Shown here piece after piece: positions 24,730 to 34,270 of a stretch of 64,000 nucleotides of DNA. Every line of letters begins with the position of its first letter. The first letter of the stretch is position 1. The position numbers were made by a program, and so were the translations under genes. Under the pieces are notes generated by a model that searched no databases, was not told the origin of the DNA, and saw nothing but the letters and a program-made list of their open reading frames with translations. This DNA is from Bacillus sp. es.034 (GTDB lineage: Bacteria > Bacillota > Bacilli > Bacillales > Bacillaceae_B), in NCBI RefSeq assembly GCF_002563655.1, contig NZ_PDIY01000001.1, forward strand, positions 3,136,001 through 3,200,000. The letters are read 5' to 3'.

Positions 24730-25722
24730 TCACCCTTTCTGAACCGCGTTCGATTTTCCTTTGATTTCGTAATGAAGGTACTTCTGAACAAGATCGATGG
24801 TAATCGCACCTAATTTAGCGCCCTTATCGTCCGTCACGATGACTTGATCAGCTTCCTGATTCAGGAGCATAGACAACGTATTTCTGAGATCATGCCTCAC
24901 ATTGATGGTCTTCGTATCAGGAATCGCTTCATCAAAGTCTGCCAGCCCTATAATATTTTTCAAATCGGATATGGTATGGAGACTGAGGCTCTTTATGGCA
25001 CGGTCTTTTCCGAAGAACTCATACACAAAGTCACTCTTAGGGCGTACAAGCATCTCTGAAGGAGTATCATACTGCATGATTTCCCCTCCACGTAATAAAA
25101 CGATCTTGTCTGCCATCTTGATCGCCTCATCGATATCATGACTTACAAACAAAATGGTTTTCTTCACTTCCCGTTGAATCTGCAGGAATTCATCCTGTAT
25201 CTTCTCACGGATGATCGGATCGAGTGCCCCGAACGGCTCATCCATCAACATGACGGGAGGATCTGCTGCCAACGCACGAATGACGCCGATTCTTTGCTGC
25301 TGTCCTCCGGATAATTCATGGGGGTATCGTTTCCCGAATTTATCCCCGTTCAGCCCGATCATTTCCATCAACTTGTTAAAACGTTCCTTTTTATCTTTCT
25401 TTCCCCACCCTAACATGTCAGGAACGATCATGACGTTCTCTTCTATCGTCATATTCGGAAAGAGTCCGTTGCTTTGGATGACGTAACCAATTTTCCTCCG
25501 AAGCTCAATCTGGTTTAATTCCATTGAATCCTGTCCGTCGATAATGATTTTCCCATCGGTTATCGACTCCAATCGATTCACCATCCGTAATAAAGTCGTT
25601 TTCCCGCAGCCCGATGGTCCAAGCAGTACGACGATATGACCTTTTTCCACGGTAAAGTCGACACCTTTAACCGCTGTCACACCGCCATCGTATATCTTGG
25701 TAGTCTGATCAAATGTAATCAT
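24730..25722 (-). CDS. opuCA: Osmoprotectant ABC transporter ATP-binding protein with CBS domain
   Basis: 330 residues. Walker A is LLGPSGCGKTTLL, the signature is ELSGGQQQRIGVIRAL, Walker B is VMLMDEPFGALD, and the switch is SHDIDEA. After residue 240 comes a regulatory CBS-type segment (KTINVRHDLRNTLSMLLN, then VIVTDDKGAKLGAIT), typical of OpuA/OpuC ATPases that sense ionic strength. It sits between two permease genes, an order different from opuCA-CB-CC-CD of B. subtilis. Confidence 0.88.
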   Translation of the reverse strand: MITFDQTTKIYDGGVTAVKGVDFTVEKGHIVVLLGPSGCGKTTLLRMVNRLESITDGKIIIDGQDSMELNQIELRRKIGYVIQSNGLFPNMTIEENVMIVPDMLGWGKKDKKERFNKLMEMIGLNGDKFGKRYPHELSGGQQQRIGVIRALAADPPVMLMDEPFGALDPIIREKIQDEFLQIQREVKKTILFVSHDIDEAIKMADKIVLLRGGEIMQYDTPSEMLVRPKSDFVYEFFGKDRAIKSLSLHTISDLKNIIGLADFDEAIPDTKTINVRHDLRNTLSMLLNQEADQVIVTDDKGAKLGAITIDLVQKYLHYEIKGKSNAVQKG

Positions 25723-25740
25723 CTCTTCACCTCTTTCACT

Positions 25741-26391
25741 TTATGCAATGCTTTTTGGAGTATAGCGTTTTTGTATCCATAACAAAATGGCGTCAGCGAT
25801 CATGGCAAGTATCGCAACTGCAACAGATCCGCTGATGATCAGGTAATTGTCACCTCTGGAAATCCCTTGAGTGATAAGGACACCAAGTCCTCCTGCACCT
25901 ATATAAGCTGCGATCACTCCAATTCCGATATTCATGACGACAGCTGTCCGGATTCCTGCCATTATAACCGGAAAGGCATTTGGAATTTCGACTCTTAACA
26001 GTCGCTGGTGGGTCTTCATCCCGACTCCCTTTGCTGCATCGCGCATCTCGGGACTCACGTTCCGGATCGCTGTATATGTATTCCGTATGATCGGTAGCTG
26101 AGAATAAAGCACAAGTGCCACAAACGCAGGAACAAAGCCAATTCCCTGATTGATGATAGAGAATATCGGAATCATCACTCCAAATAAGGCAATACTCGGA
26201 ATCGTCAGCATGACAGAGGCAATCTGCAACACCGTCTCAGCAAGATAATCGTTTGTCGTTAAATAAATTCCCAAAGGTACCCCGATTAGTAAAGCGACGA
26301 TGATGGCAAGACCCACCAGAACCGCATGCTCAATCGTCAGATCAAGAATCCGAGGTGCATTCACCTCAAGAAATTTCATCCATTTGTCCAC
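25741..26391 (-). CDS. opuCB: Osmoprotectant ABC transporter permease (first)
   Basis: 216 residues with five to six membrane helices and the EAA loop DAAKGVGMKTHQRLLRVEIPNA. It starts at GTG 26391 with AAAGGAGGGTG upstream, and is first in the four-gene operon permease-ATPase-permease-binding protein. Its leader of about 110 nt contains an intrinsic terminator, and a SigB-like promoter lies further upstream, consistent with general-stress and osmotic control. Confidence 0.83.
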   Translation of the reverse strand: MDKWMKFLEVNAPRILDLTIEHAVLVGLAIIVALLIGVPLGIYLTTNDYLAETVLQIASVMLTIPSIALFGVMIPIFSIINQGIGFVPAFVALVLYSQLPIIRNTYTAIRNVSPEMRDAAKGVGMKTHQRLLRVEIPNAFPVIMAGIRTAVVMNIGIGVIAAYIGAGGLGVLITQGISRGDNYLIISGSVAVAILAMIADAILLWIQKRYTPKSIA

Positions 26392-26434
26392 AGGTACACC
26401 CTCCTTTATCTATGTATTTTTGGCCAAAATAAAA

Positions 26435-26465
26435 GTCGTCCAGGATCTTGTTTAATCCTGACGAC
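26435..26465 (-). terminator. Intrinsic terminator inside the Opu operon leader
   Basis: On the minus strand GTCGTCAGGAT and ATCCTGGACGAC form an 11-bp stem with one bulge and an 8-nt loop, directly followed by TTTTATTTT. It lies 44 nt upstream of the first Opu gene and downstream of the SigB-like promoter, so it must be read through for expression from that promoter. Confidence 0.7.
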
Positions 26466-26506
26466 CCACGGAATTAGTATTACCGTAAAATTGCGCCAAC
26501 ATTCTT

Positions 26507-26532
26507 ATACCCTTCTTGTCGAAATTTAAAAC
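26507..26532 (-). promoter_or_regulatory. SigB-like promoter upstream of the Opu operon
   Basis: GTTTTA (26527-26532), a 14-nt spacer and a perfect GGGTAT (26507-26512) on the minus strand fit the SigB consensus GTTTAA-N12-15-GGGTAT. SigB control of osmolyte uptake genes is known in Bacillus (for example opuE). Confidence 0.55.
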
Positions 26533-26548
26533 AATTTGTCAAAAGAAA

Positions 26549-26573
26549 AGGTGCCCTCCCTTGGAGAACACCT
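26549..26573 (-). terminator. Terminator of the giant repeat gene
   Basis: AGGTG/CACCT with an inner CTCC/GGAG stem, then TTTTCTTTTG on the minus strand, 12 nt past the stop at 26585. Confidence 0.7.
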
Positions 26574-26584
26574 CGTCATTTTAA

Positions 26585-28543
26585 TTAACACAAATCATCT
26601 TCTTCCACGTGCTCTACCACTGTCCTTGGTGCACAAAAGGCGCCCAGCACTTCCACTACGACAGGGTTCAGTATTTCAACTTCCAGGCATGCAATGAACT
26701 GAAGCTGCACCTGGTCAAGGGTTAAGCTTCCCGCCTTTTCCCGACATTTAAAATCTACAATGGAACAGTTGACATTCCCTGCATCCATTCCTTCGGGTAG
26801 ACACACACCAATTACTTTATCAAAATAGACAAGTACTTCCATCGAACAGTATTCGTCTTTATCTGTTATGGAACCCACCGTTACAAGAAGTACCGCTTCC
26901 CCCCTGATTTCAACATTACCCGGGGTCCCTTTTTCAAACGAAATCAGGGAGCATCTAGGTTGGGCAGAAGGACTAAGCTGACATTGAACATGTATGCCCT
27001 CTCCCCTTTCAAGTAATTCATTCACCAGTACCCTACAGTCCGGTGATAGTCCGACGACTGCTGTTGAGTTATGAGTGGCAATGACCCAATCATATACCTT
27101 TTCTACAGAAATGCATTCAGGTCTGAGGTTAGAAGGAGTTGGTGGTATGATACCCCCCAGCTGGACGTTCAGCAGCCTATTCTCCCCTTCAGCTAAAACG
27201 ATTGTTACTTCTTCAACAGGATAACCCGAAGCGGTGAATCTGATGACGTACGTTCCAGGAGGTAAGCCTGTCAGGATATAAAAGCCTTCCGGATCGGTTA
27301 AAGTAGAACGAATCGGCACTCTTGATCCTATTGGGAAGATCTGTACAAGCACTTGTGAAATTGGCTGACCTGTTTGACGATCTGTCACTGTCCCCCTAAC
27401 GCTTGCAGGATTTCCTGCTAATAAAAAATTGAGAGTGCTCGTCGTTCCTCTTGTGAGTGTGACTGATTGTAACTGAGTTTGATATCCCGTTGCTCTAACG
27501 ACTGTGACAACCGTTCCTCCTGGAAGTCCTGATATTGTATAGTTTCCGTTCATATCCGTGAGTGTTACTCCCAGAAGGGTTCCATCAGGGGCGAAAACCT
27601 GGATGAGTGCATTCTCAATTGGAGACAGTGTTCCAGCCTCCCTCACATTCCCTGTCAGGGTGGCGGGGTTCGATTCCAGTGTTGCATTAAGAATCACCGT
27701 TTCTCCTCTACTCAATGTAATCATGACCGTCTGACTTACATAGCCGTTTGCAGAGAAAATGACATTGTAATCGCCAGGGGCAAGACCTGAAAGAATGTAA
27801 TTCCCTTCCTGATCGGTCAACGTGGATGCTACGATAATCCCACTTCCGCTAATGACTGTTATGACTCCTGCACTTTGGATGGATTCTCCGGTATTCGCAT
27901 CCGTCACCCGTCCTCTAATGGTGGCTGGTTGTCGACCCAGTTCTACATTCAACGTCTGGACTTCACCATTTGTAAGGAAGATTCTAAATACTTCACTAGA
28001 ATAACCTTCTGCCGAGAAGACCACCCGGTATTCCCTCGGATCCAACCCGGTAAATTCATACTCACCAGAACCGTTGGTGAGTACAGAAGCTATGGGAATC
28101 ACTGTTCCAATCCTGAAGACTTGAACCAGGGCGGATTGAATTGCCTGGTTGTTGACAGCATCACGCACTGTTCCTCGCAGAGTTGCCGTTTGATCAGATA
28201 AGCTGAAATTTAGGTTTTCCGTTTCACCAGGTGATAAGGTGATGATTGCAGTCTGATCTCCGAATCCATCTGCGCCTGCGATGACGGTGTACTGACCTTG
28301 TGCCAAACCGGTAACGGCATAAAATCCATTATCGTCTGTCAACGTACTTGTTATGAACACTCCGTTCGAGTTAAACACCCTTACCAGAGCCCCTGCTATC
28401 CCGACGGCTGTCTGTGCATTTCGCACGTAGCCGGTAATTTCCGCAGGATTAGGGTCAAGATCGGCATTTACCGTTTCAGTTCCATTGGGTACAAGGATGA
28501 CCGGTATGACCTCAGTTGCATATCCGTCTGCTGATATCACCAC
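26585..28543 (-). CDS. C-terminal part of frameshifted giant repeat protein (5+ repeats and Cys-rich tail)
   Basis: 652 codons open from GTG 28543 to the stop. The frame enters in the middle of repeat 18 of the giant protein (NVVISADGYATEV) and continues through five complete ~86-residue carboxypeptidase-regulatory-like repeats, each with a GxYxxxGLxxGxYxV core. The last ~190 residues are different: they contain 11 cysteines (the repeats have none), begin ECISVEKVYDWVIATHNST and end VEEDDLC. No ribosome site precedes the first GTG, so this half is probably not translated by itself. No LPxTG or membrane anchor is seen. Disulfide-linked attachment, for example in a spore outer layer, is possible but unproven. 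It joins to 28537-34125 across a lost 13 nt. Confidence 0.75.
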   Translation of the reverse strand: MVISADGYATEVIPVILVPNGTETVNADLDPNPAEITGYVRNAQTAVGIAGALVRVFNSNGVFITSTLTDDNGFYAVTGLAQGQYTVIAGADGFGDQTAIITLSPGETENLNFSLSDQTATLRGTVRDAVNNQAIQSALVQVFRIGTVIPIASVLTNGSGEYEFTGLDPREYRVVFSAEGYSSEVFRIFLTNGEVQTLNVELGRQPATIRGRVTDANTGESIQSAGVITVISGSGIIVASTLTDQEGNYILSGLAPGDYNVIFSANGYVSQTVMITLSRGETVILNATLESNPATLTGNVREAGTLSPIENALIQVFAPDGTLLGVTLTDMNGNYTISGLPGGTVVTVVRATGYQTQLQSVTLTRGTTSTLNFLLAGNPASVRGTVTDRQTGQPISQVLVQIFPIGSRVPIRSTLTDPEGFYILTGLPPGTYVIRFTASGYPVEEVTIVLAEGENRLLNVQLGGIIPPTPSNLRPECISVEKVYDWVIATHNSTAVVGLSPDCRVLVNELLERGEGIHVQCQLSPSAQPRCSLISFEKGTPGNVEIRGEAVLLVTVGSITDKDEYCSMEVLVYFDKVIGVCLPEGMDAGNVNCSIVDFKCREKAGSLTLDQVQLQFIACLEVEILNPVVVEVLGAFCAPRTVVEHVEEDDLC

Positions 28544-31500
28544 ATTATAACTGCCTTGGGTGAATAGGTTCCATCGTTTGATGTAATGATGCTTCCAACC
28601 ACGATGTCTGTATTTGGAATGACCACCTTTATCAAAGCCCCGCTGATTGGTTCAAGAGTTTCGGCATCCCTTATAGTCCCCTGTACCGTAGCAGGGAAAG
28701 GGACAAGCGATATATTGAGCTCCTCACTGTCACCAGGGTCCAGGAACACCGTGTTCACACTGATGGCATAGTCTTGAAGCTGCGCCTTTACATCAAATGT
28801 CCCCTGAGGAAGTCCTTCAATCAAGTAATCTCCGTTTTCGTCTGTAAGGACACGCCTTACCAAAATGTCTGTTCCACTAAGATAAACCTCGATGATGACT
28901 CCTGTCAAAGGAGATCCGTCAATGGCATCCACTACTGTTCCACTGAGGGTTGCTGGATTGGCAAGTAAGTAGAAATCAAGCAAGGTAATGGTATTTGGTT
29001 GGATATTCGCTTGTTGGAGCAAGGATTGATAGTTCGTGTTTATGGCGGAAACGGTATAGCTACCTTCAGCCAATCCCGATATGAAGTAGCTCCCGTTAAC
29101 AGAAGTTTGGACGGTGGCCACCACGGTTCCCTGATTATTAATGACCCGGACTAAACTGTCTGTTAAGGGTTGCGACGTCTGTGCATCTCTTACCGTCCCC
29201 GTCAATGATCCCGGATTAGGGGTAAGGAGTAGTTCGACATTGGTTACTCCTCCACTCGTTACTACTGCTGAAACAGCTGAAGTTCCGTAACTCGGACTGC
29301 TTCCCACCAATACATAGACCAAAGGGGAAAGACTAGTAGTCTGGAAAAATCCACTTGAATCAGTAATCGTGGTGAATATGATCGGACCCGTTCCAGAAAG
29401 CTCACGAACAACTACGGTTGCTCCGGCTATTGGAATTAGAGTAACAGAGTCCCTCACAAATCCTTGTACGATGCCAGGGTTGGGACTTAAAGCAAAACTC
29501 AGGAAGCTGGTTTGATCAGATGTAACGATTGCGCCTGCCGTCTCCGGACCAAATTCTGGCGCATTGGCCACAACGGTATAGACTCCAGGGGTGACTCCGG
29601 AAAAGGTGTACTCCCCATTCTGATTTGAAAGAGTGGTTTGGACGAGAACATTTGTGACATCATAAAGTTGGATGACAGTGTCAGGGATTGGGCTACCGTT
29701 TGCTAGATTGGTAATGAAGCCTTGAATCTGTCCAGGATTTGGAGAGAGACTGAGTTCAGCAAAGAGTATATCCCCAGGTCCACCGATAACCGACTTGGTA
29801 TCAGTCCCAAACGTTGCTGCATCCGCAGTAATATTCAGTGTTCCGATTGGCAATGATGTGAAGGTGACGAACCCGTTCATATCCGTGATTCCAGTAGCAA
29901 TCGTGATATTATTGGAGTGACGAATGGTGACCGTCGAGCCCGCAATAGGGGTCGATGTGTCCTGAATCAAGACCTGTACCGAAAGAGTGACCGGATTTGC
30001 TGCTAAGACATTGGTGACGGTTGTGGTTTGATTGGATTGAATGATCGCCGAAACAGTGGATGACGAATAGTTAGGAGCCGAGGCAGTAACGAAATACGTG
30101 CCGGGTGCGAGTGATGGAACTGCATAAGTACCATCAGAGTTTGCAAGGAAGCTTACAACAAGTATGTTGTTTTCATTGAATACTGAGATTTGAATGCCAT
30201 TACCGGTAATCGGATTTCCATTTGTATCCTCCACAATTCCTGATAGCGTGCCCGGGTTCTCCCCTAATGCAAGATCCGCTCGGGTAGATGAGTCACTTTG
30301 GACGATGGCACCGATTTGCTCTGTAGTAAAATTCAATTTTGATGCCGAAACGATATACGATCCGGGAGCCAGACCGCTGACAGAATAGTTCCCAAAGACG
30401 GATGTAGTTGTCGAAACCACAGGGATCTGGGAAATCCCGTCTATAATGACTACGGTTGCACCTGGTATCGTATCCCCAGTGGAAAGGTTTGTTATCTGTC
30501 CATTAATACCTCCTGGATTCGGGACAAGGGAAACGTTGACACCTGTTAAATCCTCCCCAATCCCAAGATTAATCCCTGTAATGGCCTGCCCAAATCCCGG
30601 GGCCTTGACTACAACTGTAAAAGAGCCACTTGGAAGATTCCCTATAATATAGTGACCGGATGCATCTGTAAATCCAGTACCAATCAGAATATTATTTTGA
30701 TCAAACACCTGTACGGTTGCATTTCCTATTTCATTCCCCAAATTATCTGTCACAAAACCGGACACGGATCCCGGATTAGGACTGAGTGTCAAATCGAGGG
30801 ACGATGTTTGGCCAGCCAGGACCGAAACCCCTGCCTGTGCAGTGGAATAATTTGGAGCTGAGGCCGACACTGTGTATGTCCCAGGCGTCAAGTTATTAAA
30901 CGAGAATGTCCCATCTTGATTAGCAACGACAGAATCAATCAGGATATTATTGACATCCCTTAATTGGATGAGTGTGTTTGAGGCGACGGGCGTAACCGTC
31001 CCTGTGATCCTACCTGGATTTGGCAGCAAGGTAACCGTTACGGGCGTGGTCTGCCCTGAGGATACGAGGGCACCCACTGTACCGTTCTGAAAATTGGCAG
31101 CGAATACGTTCAATGTATAGTTATCCGGGGCAAGGCCATCCACAATAAAAAGCCCGTTTGAATCCGTGAGTACCGTCGTAATCAGATTTCCTGAGCTGTT
31201 GACAATATTAACACTGGCACCAGGGATCGGGGTGCCTCCCGGACTATCAACGACCGTTCCCGTTATCCCTCCCGGATCAGGCTGCAGGGCTAGACTGCCA
31301 TCAACCGTTTGATTTGACACAACTTGCACAGTGGCAGCGTTCGTCTGAAAATCCGGTGCCGATACTACGACCGTATAGACTCCCGGTGCCAATCCATTCA
31401 CGACATATTGACCTTCATTGTCGGTTAATACCGTTGCGATGACCGCTCCACTGGAGTCCACTACCCTCACCTGAACGTTTGCACCAATGATCGGGGTCCC

Positions 31501-34125
31501 CGTTTGGGCATTGGTTACATTTCCTGAAATGGATCCTGGATCAGAGGCTAAATTAAAGTTCACTATGCTAGTGACATTGGATGTGATAGTCACGCCTTGA
31601 GCAGCTGTTTGATAATTGGCAGCTGCAGCAACAACCGTATAATTTCCTGGTGCAAGGTTCGGAACCGTGTATGATCCATCAGTTGCCGTCACAGTAGTGG
31701 CAACGATAATACCTGTTCCTGTGCTGATTTGAACAGTGATGTCCCCCCCTGCTATTGGATTATTATTCGAATCCCTGACAAATCCGGTCAACGTACCGGG
31801 ATTTTCATTTAATGTGACATTTAACGTAGTGGTTTGACCATTTTCAATCATGGCAGCAACCGTTTCCGTGGTGTAATTTGGCGCACTTACAACAACGGTG
31901 TAACTTCCTGGAGGGAGGCCGGACACCATGTATTGACCATTTGTATCTGTCACCACCGAACTAATTTTGATATTGTTCTGGTAAACCGTTACCATAGCCC
32001 CTGGGATCGCTGCAGCATTGGGGTCCTGAACAATACCAACCAGGGCACCCGCAAGCCTGGATAAGGTTACATTTACGATGGTGGCAGTATTCGAGATAAC
32101 GACAGCACCGAGGGTCTGGATCGCATAGCCGTTTGCTGTAAACAAGAGAGAATATGAGCCGGGAATAAGGCTGGTGAAAGAATATTGACCACTACCATCC
32201 GTCGTGGTACTTGCTATGATAACACTTTGACTATTGATCGCCTGAACGGATGCACCCGGGATTGCCGTCAAGGTGTCGGCGTCGGTGACGGTTCCTTGAA
32301 TGGAACCTGGATTTGGTTCAAGGAAGAGGTTGGTTACCGTGGTATTTCCTGCGGTGACCGTTGATGAGACCGTCGTGGAACCATAATTGACAGCAAAGGA
32401 TCTGACTCCATAGGTTCCAGGAGCCAAATTATTGAAGGAGTATTGACCAGTGCCATCTGTCGTTGTTGAAGCGACGAGCACCCCATTGGAGTCCAAAAGT
32501 TCCAAATTGGCAAATGGGATTGAATTATTGGTTGAAGCATCACGTACCGTACCAGATATTGCACCTGGATTGGCAATCAGTATGAAATTGACCACTGATG
32601 CCTGATTAGGCTCTGTCATCACTGCTCTGGTCTGTGATTGGAATCCTGCAGCTACGACAGAAACATTATAAAGTCCTGGTGTTACATTGGAAAAGGAATA
32701 GTTACCGGCTATGTCGGTGGTCGTGCTGTCGACCACTGTACCGGAATTATTGAGAAGCTGGACATTAGCGTTAGTAATGGCACCACCATTAGAGACGTTC
32801 CCTGATATCGTACTCGGCTGAGGTACGAGAGCAATATTTGCCGTTGTCGAAGCCCCTGAAGCTGCGGTGGCATTGGCTGTTCCCGTAACATAATTCGCTA
32901 ACGCTGCCTGAACGGTATAATTCCCCGGGACCACATTTGTGAACGAGTAGAACCCACTTGAGTTTGATTGAGTTGTCGCAATGACGCTCATCCCCTGAAG
33001 AAGGGAAACGGTAGCGTTCTGGAGTACCAACCCAGTTGACTGATCCGTAATGGTCCCATTGATGGTAGCGCTTTGTTGTACGTTTATCGTTACCACTGAA
33101 GTATTGGATTGAATAGTGTGACCCGAAGAAGAATCCACACCTGATGCCTGTACTCGATCTAAGTTTCTCGATCCACTGGTCGTAAAGGCACCACTCAATG
33201 AAAATGTCAATGTAGCAGTAGCACCAGGGTTTAGGTTTCCGATGTTCCAGGTCAGTAATTTAGTGGCCGAGTTGTACGTGGTAAGCCCTTGCGAAGTCGT
33301 ATTAACCACAAAACCGGTTACCTGATCGGGACCGATGATGTCTTCAAGAAATACTGATGTCGCTTGTGACAGTCCGGTATTTGAAACGGTTACAGTACCT
33401 GTCCAAGTTGCCTGCTGGCCAAGGACGACGGTTTGGGGTCCGGAGTTCCTTACCTTGTTGGTTGCGAGCTTAGCCCTGATATCCGCCTGAGCCGGAGTGA
33501 CAGGGTCAGACAAAGCATTAGTGAAAGAAAAACCTTCACTCGTCCTTAATGAATCTTTATTATAGTTATTGGAGTTTGCCGATGAAAAGTATACGGCGCG
33601 AATCGAAGAGGATGCGTTAATCCCCAGGAAAGAGAATACTGTACTCGCCGGAAGGAACCAATCCAGAAAGAAATCCTGATTCCCCCCGATGCTTGAATCC
33701 GCAGGCGTCACCCTGGCAAAGTCAAAATTGGTGATGGCCTGGGAAAAGTTCGGGTTCCCCCCACCCGTCCCTTCTGCAGGGTCATTCCAGGAATTGACCA
33801 ATTTTACCGTATTTTGAATCAAACTAACTCGATTATTCAACCCATCTACGTTGAATAACCAATCATACGTACCCGTCACACCTGTTGTGTTGATTAATAC
33901 CCCCCATGAAAAATTTCTGAAGCCTGTCAATTGATTATTACGCGGATCCCCGTTCACCATTAATCGGAAATAAACATTCGTTCCATCATATGCGAAGAAG
34001 CCTGCAGGGAAAGTTGAATTCCCTACAATATCCGTAGATATGGGACTTTCATCTCCTAAGACGTCAAATAAGGGTGTCCCCCCGACTAAAACCGGGGTAT
34101 ATTGTGCATTACTGGGAAATGCCAT
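28537..34125 (-). CDS. N-terminal part of frameshifted giant repeat surface/spore protein
   Basis: 1862 codons. Residues 1-215 form a unique domain without a signal peptide (MAFPSNAQYTPVLVGG start). Residues about 220-350 look like a DUF11-type beta-sandwich (TVTVSNTGLSQATSVFLED). Then 17 complete tandem repeats of about 86 residues follow, each NPGxxxGxVxD...GxYxxxxLxPGxYxVxxxAxxY...L, the carboxypeptidase-regulatory/Cna-B-like fold. Repeat 18 stops after DGTYSPKAVIMW, where the frame is lost; the rest continues in the frame of 26585-28543. AAAGGAGG precedes the ATG well. The intact protein would be about 2515 residues. Lack of a Sec signal and lack of an anchor argue for release by the mother cell onto spores rather than ordinary wall display, which is inference. 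Sequence or assembly error is the main alternative to a true mutation. Confidence 0.82.
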   Translation of the reverse strand: MAFPSNAQYTPVLVGGTPLFDVLGDESPISTDIVGNSTFPAGFFAYDGTNVYFRLMVNGDPRNNQLTGFRNFSWGVLINTTGVTGTYDWLFNVDGLNNRVSLIQNTVKLVNSWNDPAEGTGGGNPNFSQAITNFDFARVTPADSSIGGNQDFFLDWFLPASTVFSFLGINASSSIRAVYFSSANSNNYNKDSLRTSEGFSFTNALSDPVTPAQADIRAKLATNKVRNSGPQTVVLGQQATWTGTVTVSNTGLSQATSVFLEDIIGPDQVTGFVVNTTSQGLTTYNSATKLLTWNIGNLNPGATATLTFSLSGAFTTSGSRNLDRVQASGVDSSSGHTIQSNTSVVTINVQQSATINGTITDQSTGLVLQNATVSLLQGMSVIATTQSNSSGFYSFTNVVPGNYTVQAALANYVTGTANATAASGASTTANIALVPQPSTISGNVSNGGAITNANVQLLNNSGTVVDSTTTDIAGNYSFSNVTPGLYNVSVVAAGFQSQTRAVMTEPNQASVVNFILIANPGAISGTVRDASTNNSIPFANLELLDSNGVLVASTTTDGTGQYSFNNLAPGTYGVRSFAVNYGSTTVSSTVTAGNTTVTNLFLEPNPGSIQGTVTDADTLTAIPGASVQAINSQSVIIASTTTDGSGQYSFTSLIPGSYSLLFTANGYAIQTLGAVVISNTATIVNVTLSRLAGALVGIVQDPNAAAIPGAMVTVYQNNIKISSVVTDTNGQYMVSGLPPGSYTVVVSAPNYTTETVAAMIENGQTTTLNVTLNENPGTLTGFVRDSNNNPIAGGDITVQISTGTGIIVATTVTATDGSYTVPNLAPGNYTVVAAAANYQTAAQGVTITSNVTSIVNFNLASDPGSISGNVTNAQTGTPIIGANVQVRVVDSSGAVIATVLTDNEGQYVVNGLAPGVYTVVVSAPDFQTNAATVQVVSNQTVDGSLALQPDPGGITGTVVDSPGGTPIPGASVNIVNSSGNLITTVLTDSNGLFIVDGLAPDNYTLNVFAANFQNGTVGALVSSGQTTPVTVTLLPNPGRITGTVTPVASNTLIQLRDVNNILIDSVVANQDGTFSFNNLTPGTYTVSASAPNYSTAQAGVSVLAGQTSSLDLTLSPNPGSVSGFVTDNLGNEIGNATVQVFDQNNILIGTGFTDASGHYIIGNLPSGSFTVVVKAPGFGQAITGINLGIGEDLTGVNVSLVPNPGGINGQITNLSTGDTIPGATVVIIDGISQIPVVSTTTSVFGNYSVSGLAPGSYIVSASKLNFTTEQIGAIVQSDSSTRADLALGENPGTLSGIVEDTNGNPITGNGIQISVFNENNILVVSFLANSDGTYAVPSLAPGTYFVTASAPNYSSSTVSAIIQSNQTTTVTNVLAANPVTLSVQVLIQDTSTPIAGSTVTIRHSNNITIATGITDMNGFVTFTSLPIGTLNITADAATFGTDTKSVIGGPGDILFAELSLSPNPGQIQGFITNLANGSPIPDTVIQLYDVTNVLVQTTLSNQNGEYTFSGVTPGVYTVVANAPEFGPETAGAIVTSDQTSFLSFALSPNPGIVQGFVRDSVTLIPIAGATVVVRELSGTGPIIFTTITDSSGFFQTTSLSPLVYVLVGSSPSYGTSAVSAVVTSGGVTNVELLLTPNPGSLTGTVRDAQTSQPLTDSLVRVINNQGTVVATVQTSVNGSYFISGLAEGSYTVSAINTNYQSLLQQANIQPNTITLLDFYLLANPATLSGTVVDAIDGSPLTGVIIEVYLSGTDILVRRVLTDENGDYLIEGLPQGTFDVKAQLQDYAISVNTVFLDPGDSEELNISLVPFPATVQGTIRDAETLEPISGALIKVVIPNTDIVVGSIITSNDGTYSPKAVIMW

Positions 34126-34240
34126 AAAAAAACCTCCTTTAAAAGATATGGTCTCTATTATGGTATTTATGGGATAGGAGTTTTGTCTTACCGAATGTCC
34201 AGTAAACGCACAGAATACTATGTTTTTTTATCATCAAAAA

Positions 34241-34270
34241 AGCTCCTCCCCATTCACTCGGGAAGGAGCT
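34241..34270 (-). terminator. Terminator overlapping the end of the yerO-like gene
   Basis: AGCTCCTTCCC pairs with GGGGAGGAGCT and TTTTTTG follows on the minus strand. The TGA stop of the regulator gene (34254) lies in the loop, so the last codons are part of the hairpin. Confidence 0.8.

Noticed and set aside
28537..28580. Programmed frameshift as explanation of the broken giant gene
   Set aside because: The junction lacks 13 nt relative to all other repeats and shows no slippery heptamer, so simple ribosomal slippage would not restore a full repeat.
27822..32064. Several 60-108-codon plus-strand frames under the giant repeat gene
   Set aside because: They are shadows of the repeat unit, recur with its period and have no ribosome sites.
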